DNA from: Cyclaneusma minus
Taxonomy: Eukaryota; Ascomycota; Leotiomycetes; Marthamycetales; Marthamycetaceae
Reading direction: 5' to 3'
Length of the DNA stretch: 64,000 bases
Assembly: GCA_037179335.1 (NCBI GenBank)
Contig: JAKZHN010000006.1
Coordinates: forward strand, 186,001 to 250,000
The notes under the pieces were generated by a model. It was not told where the DNA came from, made no database searches, and was given only the letters and a program-made list of their open reading frames with translations. Position 1 is the stretch's first letter; every line of letters starts with the position of its first letter. Shown in pieces: positions 14,566 through 24,179 of the stretch. Both the position numbers and the translations under genes were made by a program.

Positions 14566-15446
14566 CCCTGATGGGCTTGAGGCTCACAAGCTGCTGGAGA
14601 ATCGAGCGCCCTCCAGCATCCGCAGCCTCGCGTCCCAGCAGCTCACTTGCGCGACCTTGATATCCCATGCAGCTCGACCACTTTCTTTCCCCAATACATT
14701 CAAGTTGAGCTCTATCACCATGGACGCCAATATCGTCCACCGGGAAAGGCCCAAGAATCGTCTCAACCTCCGAAAGCGCGCTGCTCAAGTCCAAGCATTT
14801 GTCGAAGTTCGTGACCTAGCCTCGTGGCCGGCCCAAGGGCGTCACAGACCCAAATATTGGGTTTCCTATCGAACTGAGTCAAGTCACCGGTCCGAATTGT
14901 GTTTCTATTTCAATATTTCCTAACCACTTAACCGATGCTCCACTAAATCCAAGCCCTCGTCAGCCGACGTCCCTCTCTCTGACTCTCGCTGGAGCGACTG
15001 CAACCGAACTGGCTGTTGAAGAAGCCCCCCTAAAGAAGCCGCCTTCAAAGAAGCTGCCGTCCAAAAAGCTCCCGTCCAAAAAGCTCCCAAGCGCAAACTT
15101 AGCCGCAAACCCAAGTTCTACAGTCCTCGTCCCGACCTCTTAACCCTCCCTACACGCCCTCAATGGCGTCTTCAACGAACGACATGAGATCCCTCCCGTA
15201 ACATACCCTACCCAAGGGCAGCTTGGCGCTGTATATCACGTAGATTAGTCACCATTTTCAAGCTTGTCTCTAGCAAGAGAGCCGCCAATCTCAGCCGTTC
15301 GCCTCCGCCTCACGGTCCTCAGCCTTGTCCGCGTCTTTTTCCAATAAAAACAACTCTTCGCTGTAAGACAACTTTCTTCTCCTACCACGACTTCCGGTGT
15401 GAACACGTACACATTGAGTTGGCAGGGGGCGGGGCCGGGGGTTCCC

Positions 15447-16026
15447 CTAATCATCACCGGCAATCTCCTCCTCCCACTTGCTGTCAAAGTTGTACAATGC
15501 ATCGAACTCCTCCTTGTCGGCCTTGTCCTGGGCAGCCTTGTCCTCGGCGGTCTTATCATCGGCGGCAGCAAAGGCAACAACAGAAGAACCAGCGCTAAAA
15601 GCCACAATATTGCTGATAGAGCTGGCAGCTACGGCAGTAGCGGCGCTGGTGGCGATTGTGGTGGCGGCGTCCTTGCAGCAGTCGTCGTTCCATCGGCAGC
15701 TGCTGCACCTGCAGGTGGCCCTGCACCCCGTGGCCCTCCTCGCCATCTCGGATTACAACACTTGTCGCACTGCCCGCAGTCTCTCAGCCGTACTCAATCT
15801 GTCGGTGGCGATGCTTCCGTGAGCACCAGCAGCGGTGGCACCTCTTGCAAGGTCCACCAGTACGCTTGCTGCCGCGCTGGTGGCAGATAATTGCCATGTT
15901 GCGAGAGGACCTAGTCTTGTCGCAATCGCGCTCGCTGACCAAGTGACCGTCATGGTAGCGACGTCCGGAGATGAGGGCAAGGAGACCAGCAGCCCCAATC
16001 CGGTGCGACGCCGCCACCACCAGCAT
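15447..16026 (-). CDS. Small cysteine-rich protein, possibly secreted
   Basis: The model has two exons, 16026-15794 and 15720-15447, with a 73-nt GT-AG intron (GTACGG...GTGCAG) that keeps frame and yields 168 residues. The N terminus has a weak hydrophobic stretch (AAGLLALISG, about residues 12-21) that could be a signal peptide. The middle is Cys- and Arg-rich, with CKRCHRCWC before the splice junction and CRCSSC and DDCC after it. It is followed by an Ala/Thr/Ser-rich stretch and an acidic Asp/Lys/Glu C terminus ending WEEEIAGDD. I do not recognise the family. The size, cysteines and repeat-rich setting fit a fungal secreted or effector-like protein, but that is inference. The weak signal segment leaves an intracellular metal-binding role possible. 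The splice model is mine and unverified. Confidence 0.45.
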
Positions 16027-16876
16027 TCGTTTGTTGGAAAGAAAAGAAGGAGAGGCTTGACGGATTGATGGGTGCTTAAGTAGTTGGAGATCTTCTCAGA
16101 TCCTCGCTTAACAAAACAGGCGGGTTGGTGTGAACTTGTGAATATGAAAGTTTCAGTGTGAACTTGTCGATGTGCAACAAAAAGATACTGGCTTTCCGTG
16201 CGTCCAGCCTGGATGAAGTGAGCTTGTCGACTGGCGATACATGAAGTTGGCGATGTGCAACAAACGAGAGACTACGTATTCTGGGAGGCTACGGGGAGGA
16301 ATGTGAACTTGTCGACGTGCAACAAACGAGAATCTACCCATTGTGAACGTCCAGGGAGCAGATGCGGGGTTGTGAACTTGTCGATGTGCAACAAAACCTT
16401 TGCTATTCCGAATATCACGCTGTATTCTCTTTCAGATCGGAATCCTCAGAGGAAGCAGACGGCAGATGCATGGGCTAGAGCCGAATCATCGTCAACCTAG
16501 AAACGTCAATCATTTTCAGGATCCTCCTTAGTCCTTGACTCCTTGTGCAACTTCGGTCAGTCCTTGTTGGGCTAACAGCCTTGAAAGCAGCAGCTGTGAA
16601 GACGAAGTTTGGCGCTGCGAATACATTTGGGACTCGATAGATTGTATACTTTCTAGCTCACATTTCGGAAACCAATCATCATTTTGGCTTTTGCTCTTCT
16701 GGTTACTTCTATGTATATCGCAGTATTATTTCCTAATTTTCCTTTCTTGTGCCTTGGCCTTTGCCCAGTGAATCACAATTCCGGACCATCCCACCTGCTC
16801 AAGCACCATGTTTCTTTGCTTGGAAGAAAAGGGGGGCTGGATAATGATCAAGCTCCTCTCGTATTCGCAGCCTCAG
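16027..16876. other. Intergenic stretch with a short dispersed repeat
   Basis: No gene is seen. The left part upstream of the cysteine-rich gene holds a pyrimidine-rich leader on the minus strand and a spaced repeat (16158-16395, separate entry). The rest is unremarkable GC-balanced sequence with no long open frame that reads like a protein. Confidence 0.5.
16158..16395 (+). repeat. Three spaced copies of a 24-bp repeat
   Basis: Copies of GTGAACTTGTCGA followed by a variable base and then GTGCAACAAA lie at 16158-16181, 16303-16326 and 16372-16395. Degenerate partial copies lie near 16210 and 16248. The spacers are 121 and 45 bp and are unlike each other. The units are not palindromic and the spacing is irregular, so this is not a CRISPR-like array. 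It lies upstream of the cysteine-rich gene (minus strand), so a promoter-associated binding-site cluster is possible. Confidence 0.7.
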
Positions 16877-18000
16877 CTAGCTCCCCCCTCTCCAGTTCTC
16901 AGCAGCACCTCTATTCGACACAGGACTATTGGGCAACAACATCCTGTGTGTCCTCTGAGGCCTCGGCGCCGTTTCACTAGCCCCTGGCCCGGCATTGCTT
17001 GTTCTGTATCTCTGATTGACAGGCGTCCAAGCGGGTGCCGAAACGGGGCGTTCGGGCTCAAAGTGAATTCCTTGTTGCCCATAGTTCTGGTTGTAGACGC
17101 TCGTATATGTGGCAGAAGTGGTGGTGGCTGAGGTGGTGGTGTTTGCGCGGAAGGGGGTGCTGGGTCGCGTGGTGTTGCCGGGCGACCAGGGGGTTGAGTT
17201 GTATGGGTGTGTTGAGGATGTGGGAGGTGGAGCTCGGGGATCTGTCGTTGGTGCGGAATGGGTGCGGGTAGTTGGAGGTCCTTGGAGAGGAGGACACGGG
17301 ATGGGTGTGGAGATGCGGGCTAGGTCGGAGGGAGGGACGACTTGGAGGCACTCGGAGGGGGTTGGGGTGCGTGAGGGTGCTTTGGACATTTTGGATAGAG
17401 GAGGGAGGGGATTGGTGAATGGATGGGGACTCAGGATTGTTGTGGATGTTGGTTTGGTTTGTTGTTGGGGGTCTTGAGGGGTATAAGAAGCTGGTTGATG
17501 TCGGGGTGTTTGACCGAGTAGAAGCACAGCTCGTTTGGTGGAGCAAGTTGTGGTTTTCAAACTTGATGAACGCTAGCTGAAATACTTGGTTCTGTCGGGA
17601 GTTTGAACGGGTATAGTGATGGGGTTGGTGTTGAGATGTGTGACGTAGGGATGATGATGATGGTGGTGATGATGATGGGATAGTCTGCTGGTAGCTGGAA
17701 AGGGAGGTACTTGGAGATAATCTTGCGTCTGGAGTATCCAAGAACCTTGGTACTGTGGATTTTGGGAGAAGAAGATCCCGATGCGGGCGTGAGGGATTTA
17801 CTGCTTGTGTCTGACAACACTCCGAGCAGGCAAACCAGGATTTATGGGTTCTGAGCATCTGGTTGACTATCGAGGAAAGTCCATGGCTGGGACTGTCCAT
17901 AGGCATTCTTCAAAGTTTTTCCCGTGAGTTCTCCCCGTCCCAAGCTTCTGGCATCTTCTTTTTCCTCCAGACGGAACAGTTTCTCCAGTTCCCCATACAT
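16877..18000 (-). CDS. Ser/Pro/Thr-rich hypothetical protein, exon structure unresolved
   Basis: All three minus-strand frames contain protein-like stretches that must be joined by short introns if the gene is real. The likely first exon starts at 18000 and encodes a charged segment (MYGELEKLFRLEEKEDARS). A Ser/His-rich stretch follows in a second frame (about 17810-17590, including LSPSTSLSSYQQTIPSSS). The C-terminal part is in a third frame (about 17500-16877), with SAPTTDPRAPPPTSSTHP, YNQNYGQQGIHFEPERP and a final AAENWRGGS. Low-complexity composition makes frame choice hard, and I could not find splice sites that join all parts cleanly. No domain is recognised. The C-terminal part looks most convincing; the whole could be one disordered regulatory protein or a decayed gene. 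Confidence 0.35.
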
Positions 18001-19801
18001 AGTACTGATGCTATGGAGGATGAGGTGGCATCCGTGATACAATGGGACGAAAGAAGTCCGCGTCCCCTTTCGTTACAAGTCCCGCTGGAGAAGGTATGCA
18101 GACTTCTTTCGTCGAACTGTGTCATTCGGTAAGGCATCCCGTATGGTATCCGCTTCGACCTCTTTCGAACAGGTCGAGGATACGGCCGTGCGTACTTGAA
18201 GAAGTACTATTCGAAACAAAATGGTATTCCCGGCCGTGTGGTCTTGCCGCTCTCACACCTGGCTCCGCGAGCTCGTGACACGAACCGTTGGCCTAAAAAC
18301 CCTCGTGTGGGAATTTGCGCATTTCGGGACAAGGATTCTAATGTCGTACGGAGATCAAGGTCGAGTTGTCAGACGGGCCGAGGCGGGCCGTGACGAGATG
18401 CTTCATTTCGTGGGCGGTTGCGAAGCATGGCAGAGACAGTATCCGCAGACTGAAGTCTCGATCAACCGTGGATTGTGTCGTCGATGTGAGGAGGATTCCG
18501 GAAAATGAGAAAGGGTCTGGAGATCGAAGACTGTAAACATCTGGTGGAACCGATGGTGAAGTGCTTTGCTATATAGCATACTATGGGGTTGTTGTGTAAT
18601 TTCATGCATGTAGGGAGGACAGCTGCAGTTCCGGCTACCGGGGAAGGGTTGGATTGTGACGGTGATGGAGGTTGTGTTGGGCCGCAATGCTGTATACCTG
18701 ACTTGTATTGCTATTGTGTGACTGAGAGGGTGGGGGTAGATGACGGGGCGAGAACATGGGTCGGGCGGCTAGGAGGTGCTTCCCCGGAAACGAGGGTATA
18801 TCAGGGCTTGATACAGTTGATGAGAGACGTGTCACCATGCGTGACGGCCTGCAGCATTGGCATTGCAAGCTTCAAGCTTGGAGCTTTGAAGATTTCTCGA
18901 CATCACATGCGAAGCTACAAAGAGGGACTTCGGGGACGTCAGGGCCAAGCTATCAGAACATGATGCAGATAGCCAAAAATAGTACGAACACCCCCCGGTC
19001 TGCATCTCACGTTCCGCAAGCAATTCCTTTTTCAGCGACGGGCCGGCTGCTGCGAAGAACCAAAAACATCAACCTCCATCGATAGTCTCCACCTCCACCT
19101 CCCTTTTCATCTCCAAGGCTCCATATCTCCACCTCACCACGCTTTTCATATCTAGAGTTCGGCGCCGCGACGGGAAGCGACCTCAGGCGGCTATCATGAT
19201 GCAGAAAGTGGAGCACGAGAATCTGCATCTGACAGTTTGCGGAGACACTACTATCGAGGCATGAAAGTCCCTGAAAATTCGGATCAAGTTTGCAGAATTC
19301 GGTTTTCGTGAAGACCAGTCGACAGTCGACAACACAAGATACAATACGTCCGAGGACGTCAGTCGAGTGAAGTCGCAAGGTTGTGGGCGCTATGAAAGAT
19401 GGCATGTCGATGACAGTGTCGAAGAAGGTCGTCAGACTACATGTATCGACACAGATCTGAATACCATTGCAAGAATACGGTGTTGAGTTTGACAGGTTTG
19501 ACACTGGCGTTCATGTTCTTCTTCGAATTGAGTTTGGCCATCATGAATGACTTCATTGTTCATGCAAGGCTACTATGTTCCTCTGTGAGCCTCGGCTCGA
19601 GAACTTGATTCCTCCTCCCCATTTCGCAAACCGACTTTCACATACCCTACCATCATCTTTTGCTTTGGAAGTTCCTGTTGCCTTTCATTTTCGGCTTTGC
19701 AGTTCACCTCCGTTCTCCGTTCTTCCTAGAATCCTAAATTCCTCTCTGCCCAGAGCAAAACACAACTTATTCCATGTTCGATCACTCGACCACCACCCAC
19801 C
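18001..19801. other. Intergenic, no supported gene
   Basis: Several open frames of 60-165 codons occur on both strands, but none has protein-like composition, a recognisable motif or a consistent intron pattern. The last 200 bp before 19802 are pyrimidine-rich (CTTCCTC, CATTTTC, CCACCCACC), the usual leader of a fungal gene. Confidence 0.5.
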
Positions 19802-21210
19802 ATGCAAAACATCCTCAACAAAGCCAAGTCCAAGATGCACTCCCTCCATCATTCCCACAACCCATCAACCTCCCAAAACTCCTCTGAATCCTCCTCAGCG
19901 ACCCCCATCCCCTATTCTTCCAAACCCTCCGCGCCCCAGCCCGCCCCCAGCCCAACAGCCCGCATATCATGGCCTCCCCGCGCCGCATCAATCACCATGC
20001 TCGACGAAATCAAAGACACATCCGGCCGCAACCTCCCCCGTGACCTCGGCCGTTCCATAACCCTCCGCGGTCACCACTTCTACATGTTCGCCGACACATT
20101 CTGCTTTTCGCACTCTGGCGATTTCGTCGGATTGACTTCGAACACTTGTGCCTACATACCAGATAAACACGAGCCAACGAGATGTACGTACTGGAATGAG
20201 GGTCCAAGGGAGCCAGAATTCATCCCCATGATTGCGCCGGATCATGAGTATAATACTCAGATGAAGGGGACGGATAAGAGAGTGGCGAATTGGGCGTTTG
20301 GGGGGGTTATTGAGGAGGGGAGGGATGAGAATGGACAGGGTGTGGGGAATGGGAAGGGCTGGATTTGGAATGATAGGGTGCTGATTCAGGATGGGGGGAG
20401 TGTGGGATTGGAGTTGGTTCGGGTGGAGTTGGATTCGAGTGGACCTCCGCCTCGGATTAGGGCGGAGAAGAGGCCTGGATTGAGTCCATTTGGTGTGAGT
20501 TGATTTCCGAGCTATGTTCTATGCTACTGTTCCTGTTTTTGCATTTAGAATACACGTTACGAGATTTTGAGGCGTTGTGGGAAGCGATAGGGGAAGTGAT
20601 GAAGAGGAGACGAAAACGAGATGCTGACAACGGCTTACAGAAAGACGACATCAAGTTCGGAAATATGGACACTTTCATCGACCGAGGATGGGTCTACCTC
20701 CTTGGCTCGAACGGAAAAGCCGACTCCAAATGGCCCCGCAACGCCATGGCACGCCTCCCCTACGGCGCCGACCTCTCTTCCCTCCAAAACTACCAATATC
20801 ACACCGAGTCCCGCGGCTGGGTCCCCTATGCCACCTTCTCCTCCCCATGCAGCACCCATTCCACCAACAACCTAACCGACGTACTCTCCGGCATCGGGCA
20901 CGGCATGATCTTCCGGGTTGGCCAAAAAGGCCCGCCAGGGAAGCCTTATATGTGTATCGGAGTTGACAAGTTTCTGAGTAGTAAATTGGTAATTGGGTGT
21001 GCGGAGAGGCCGGAGGGCCCGTGGGATTTGAAGGATGTGGGAGAGGTGCCGAGGTGGATGGGGGAGAAGAGTAAGACGAGGTACTGTCTGTATATGCATG
21101 AGTGGGGGAGTGATTTGGAGAGGGGGGAGTTGCTGGTTAGTTGGAGTGATGATGGGCAGATGGGGGGTTTGGTGGTGGCGGCGAGGTTGAAGCTTGCTAT
21201 GGAGGGATGA
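19802..21210 (+). CDS. DUF4185-like predicted beta-propeller protein
   Basis: Two exons, 19802-20494 and 20641-21210, are joined by a 146-nt intron (GTGAGT...TTACAG) in phase 0, giving 420 residues. The first 60 residues are Ser/Pro-rich. The body then has short strand-like blocks with aromatic and Asp residues: HHFYMFADTF, NWAFGG, WIWNDRV, DTFIDRGWVYLLGS, ARLPYGADL, GHGMIFRV, GPWDLKDV and a last block ending ELLVSWSDDG. This spacing resembles five-bladed propeller families related to glycoside hydrolases, and HHFYMFADTF matches the start of DUF4185-type domains as I know them. No signal peptide is seen, so if it acts on glycans it would be intracellular or unconventionally exported. The start chosen is the first ATG after the pyrimidine-rich leader. 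Function is unknown and the family call is moderate. Confidence 0.7.
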
Positions 21211-21941
21211 GGTTGGTGGGAAAGGTGGCTAGATTAGGGAAGGTGAAAGCTTAGAAATTCGGAAAACTGCTCCACATCCAGGCACCGAAACATCCAACCC
21301 GGCTCATAGAACCTAGCTCGCTCAATCCAGCTCGCTCAATCCAGCTCGTTCCATCCAGCTCGTTCAATCCAGCTCGCTCAATCCAGCTCGTACAACTGTG
21401 ATAACAATATCCCAGGTACAAGAAAAACTCGTCGTCTTGCAGCCTGCCGTGCAGCTAAACCGCACTCGCTATTCCCCAGCCCCTTGGAATTCAGCGATTG
21501 CTGTGACCTACAGACATGCTTCGCTCACCAGCCACAAGACGCAAAAACGCGTCAATGTTCCGTAGCGGAGCTGCCAGAATGCGAAAACGAGTGCCCTGCA
21601 ATGACTATGCCAAGCTTTGTAGAATATCGTTGCCACGGACTCCGGACGGAGTGTGATGATGTAGCGGCGGAAACTGGAAGAGTTCAAACGTCGATAGGTC
21701 GCTGAGCAAGGCGCTCACGGTGACGTTGGCAACAGCCAGCACAGCTCCGTCCACATATCGTCCCACAATAGCACTCACTCAAAATCTCGAAATCGTTTTC
21801 GTCTTGAAGAGCAAGCAAGACTACACCATGACTACACCATGTCTTGAAATTCTATGCTTCGTGCGAAGCGAAACGCCCTCGTAACCTACACGTCCCCTCT
21901 TCCTTTCCTCTCCTATCTTCCTCCGTCCTTCTTCTCCATCC
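21211..21941. other. Intergenic between convergent genes
   Basis: This is the shared 3' region of the propeller-like gene (+) and the Rpn12 gene (-). Apart from the 14-bp tandem repeat at 21315-21391 I see no structure. The open frame at 21484-21705 has no protein-like features. Confidence 0.5.
21315..21391. repeat. 14-bp tandem minisatellite
   Basis: Five to six head-to-tail units close to AGCTCGCTCAATCC are present; in some copies the GCTC part reads GTTC. The array lies about 105 bp past the stop of the propeller-like gene, probably in its 3' untranslated region or just beyond. Confidence 0.85.
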
Positions 21942-22941
21942 TTAAACAATGGTCTCCAACTCCCTAGCATAGCCCAGCGTATTCTCAATGGCCATCCTGC
22001 TCAACTCAGTTTCCTCCTCGCCCTCGGCCAACACACCCTCAGCCTGCTGTTGTGGAAAGTAGATGCGTCCGTCTTTCACCACCCAGCCGCGCGATTGGGC
22101 GAATTGGATGACGGCGCCTTCGCTGTCGAGGAAGAGCAGGTCTTTGGAGGAGGAGATGGGGAGGCTGGGGTAGGCGCGTTCGCTGCAGGAGGCGATTTCG
22201 TTGCGGATTTGCGTGCAGAGGATCTGTGTGGGTGGGGGTGAGAAGTCAGTAATGTGTTTTTATTTGAGAGATCAGATGCTTGGGATGGTGCAAATGGAGA
22301 TTACGGAAATTTGATGGAGGAGCATGGAGACAGAATGTACGGTATGTACGGTGTTGATGAGCGGAGTTGGAAATGGACATAAATGGGGAAAGGGAAAAAC
22401 ATACCTCAGAAAACACACCATACTCCTCACTCGGCACCTCGCGGCTCGCCATCGCCCTCCACACCTGATCATAACTCCCCTCCATCAACCACCTCTCCAA
22501 CTTCACCGGATAGCTCAAATACTTATCCTCCTCAGCGCTCTTACTCTGATTGCCCCTCCGCATCTCCAGTCCCTCCAACTCAGTATGAAAGCCCGCATAA
22601 TCACCCTTCATCAACAACAGCAACAAATAAAGTCCCGTAATCTTCGCCCGCTCGCTCTTGTCGCCGGGCAGGATGGATGCGGGCAGGTCGTAGAAGGGCT
22701 GTAGTTGGTTTACGTAGCGTACGAAGGCGGAGGCGTCGCGTTGGCGGATGGAAATTAGTGCGCCGAGCTCGTATACTTCGCGGGCTGCGAGGAGGAGGGG
22801 GAGAGGCGTGGTGGGCGTGGGCGTGAGTGCGGAGGACTTGAGGAGAGAGAGTTTGGCGCGTGAGAGGAGGGAGGAGGCGGTTGTTGGGTCGCGGGTGGAT
22901 TTGAGCTTGTGGAGGATGTCTTGGAGCTCGTGGGACGCCAT
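21942..22941 (-). CDS. RPN12: 26S proteasome regulatory subunit Rpn12 (PSMD8)
   Basis: Two exons, 22941-22405 and 22223-21942, with a 181-nt phase-0 intron (GTATGT...CACAG) give 272 residues, the usual size for this family. Rpn12 is a lid subunit of the 19S regulatory particle; family knowledge says it is built of alpha-helical repeats ending in a PCI domain and docks during late lid assembly. Visible hallmarks are the N-terminal helical repeat region, KITGLYLLLLLMKGDYAGFH, and the segment reading LERWLMEGSYDQVW then EEYGVFSE, which is highly typical of Rpn12. After the intron come IRNEIASCSERAYPSLPI, VIQFAQSRGWVVKDGRIYF and a C terminus ending YARELETIV. It is divergent from the Skt5-like gene, with 1.2 kb between the two starts. 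Confidence 0.92.
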
Positions 22942-24179
22942 ATTGGTGGCTTTGTGGGTTGATGCGAGTGGGAGTGAGGGGTTCTTGGTTCGTGAGGGAC
23001 TGAAGGTGGTGTGGGTCGTGATTGAGGGATGTTTGGATGTGGGTTTGGATTGTTTTGTGAGTGCGTCAGATGGAGAGATGGAGCTTCGATGATGAGGCTG
23101 GAGAGACCGCGGCTGAAAGCTGTTTGGTGCCTGGCCCGTGCTTCATTTTGGAGGCGCGGCCCCGCGGCTAGCGCTTGGGTTAAGCGCGCGCCAAAAAGGG
23201 TCCGTTTGGTGGCCTGTGAGAGAGATTGGGCGATGACGCGGAAACATCAATTCACAACGGCGAAAGGAAGCTGCCACGCTAAGTGAGGGCATCTTCTCCA
23301 AAATCCCATCCTCACAGTTTTTCATCCTACGACGTATTCCATTGCTTTACGACATGTGCCGGCCGCTACACTTCCTCCAGATGCATCGGCTTTCGACACA
23401 AAGGATGCCCCTCGAGCGCTCGGAGGAGATCGACCAAAGCTCACATCGAGAAGGGAGATGCTCCGGATCGACGGGAGAGCAGTCCTGTGCTGAACTTTCT
23501 TTTGGCACGTCGTCGAAGTTACCTATGGATTAAACGCCTTTGATATTTACCTGGGTTGTTTACGGCAACTTTGCTTCTGCCAACTCATTCCGTGAGTCCC
23601 AATCTGCCCATATGCAATAGTCAGGACTCGATATAGGCCCCTGAAACGACACAAATACCGGATTTCCGAGTTCTACGCATAACAATCCTCCCCCAGGGCA
23701 GTGCAACAAGCTCAGTCAGTAGCATCTAAGCCAGTAGATTTGACAGCTACACAATTGGTTGGCCCAGAAGCAAGATAGACTTCGGTACCAGCTGAGGGGT
23801 TTCCGCTTTAGCATGCGCCGCTGCGGACTCAGCCTCGCTGCCATTCAGGTCGCCAGCAGCTTGTAATATTCAGTGGAGCCGCGTGTCTTTAGGTGGCCCC
23901 CCATAATCTTGATCGTCGGCTGGGCAGGAGGCGGCAGCAGGAAAAGGGGATCATCAGTTAACCCACAGCTAGTCGAGGGACCAGCGCTGGCAAAAAAGCA
24001 GGGAAACTAATAAAGGCGTGGTCCGGTTTTCACAAAAGTGCCGTCGTCTCCCATTGTCGTGCCATCATCGCATGTGCCTGCGCTGTCTCACTCTCTTCTT
24101 TGTTACAATACAACAAGAGCGTTCTGGGACGGACGAGTCTTCCTGTGTACCTTGTCCAGCGCGGCGATCTCTGTTCCTC
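22942..24179. promoter_or_regulatory. Divergent intergenic region between RPN12 and the chitin synthase activator gene
   Basis: This 1.2-kb stretch must hold the promoters of both genes. GGTGGCTTTG lies immediately upstream of the RPN12 start (about 22949-22958). It is close to, but not the same as, the yeast proteasome control element GGTGGCAAA, so I do not claim a site. A short GC-rich segment (GGCGCGGCCCCGCGGCTAGCG, near 23151) stands out. No gene is supported in between. Confidence 0.4.

Larger units (their letters stand above)
10863..15446. other. Gene-poor region of duplicated, diverged segments
   Basis: I found no gene with a convincing exon structure here. The region holds duplicated modules (separate entry) and other repeats. 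An 18-base match GCAGAAGACGAAAGCCGT occurs at 12981 and 13961, in similar surroundings. A segment with GTTTGCTAA followed by AGGGTGAAGC occurs near 11280 and again near 11760. Short ATG-starting frames follow some modules (13071, 14072, 14721) but soon reach stops. A Lys/Ala/Pro-rich open stretch lies near 15030-15175. The best reading is an array of decayed gene copies with their promoters, but RNA evidence could still show small genes. Confidence 0.5.

Noticed and set aside
16158..16395. CRISPR-like array of repeats and spacers
   Set aside because: Only three good units, very unequal spacers, non-palindromic repeat and a eukaryotic genome.
17109..17477. Plus-strand Gly/Val/Trp-rich open frame of 122 codons
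   Set aside because: It is the antisense of the Ser/Pro-rich minus-strand stretches; its composition mirrors them and no intron or motif supports it.
22942..22965. Proteasome control element upstream of RPN12
   Set aside because: GGTGGCTTTG differs from GGTGGCAAA at two positions, and a single near match in 1.2 kb is expected by chance.
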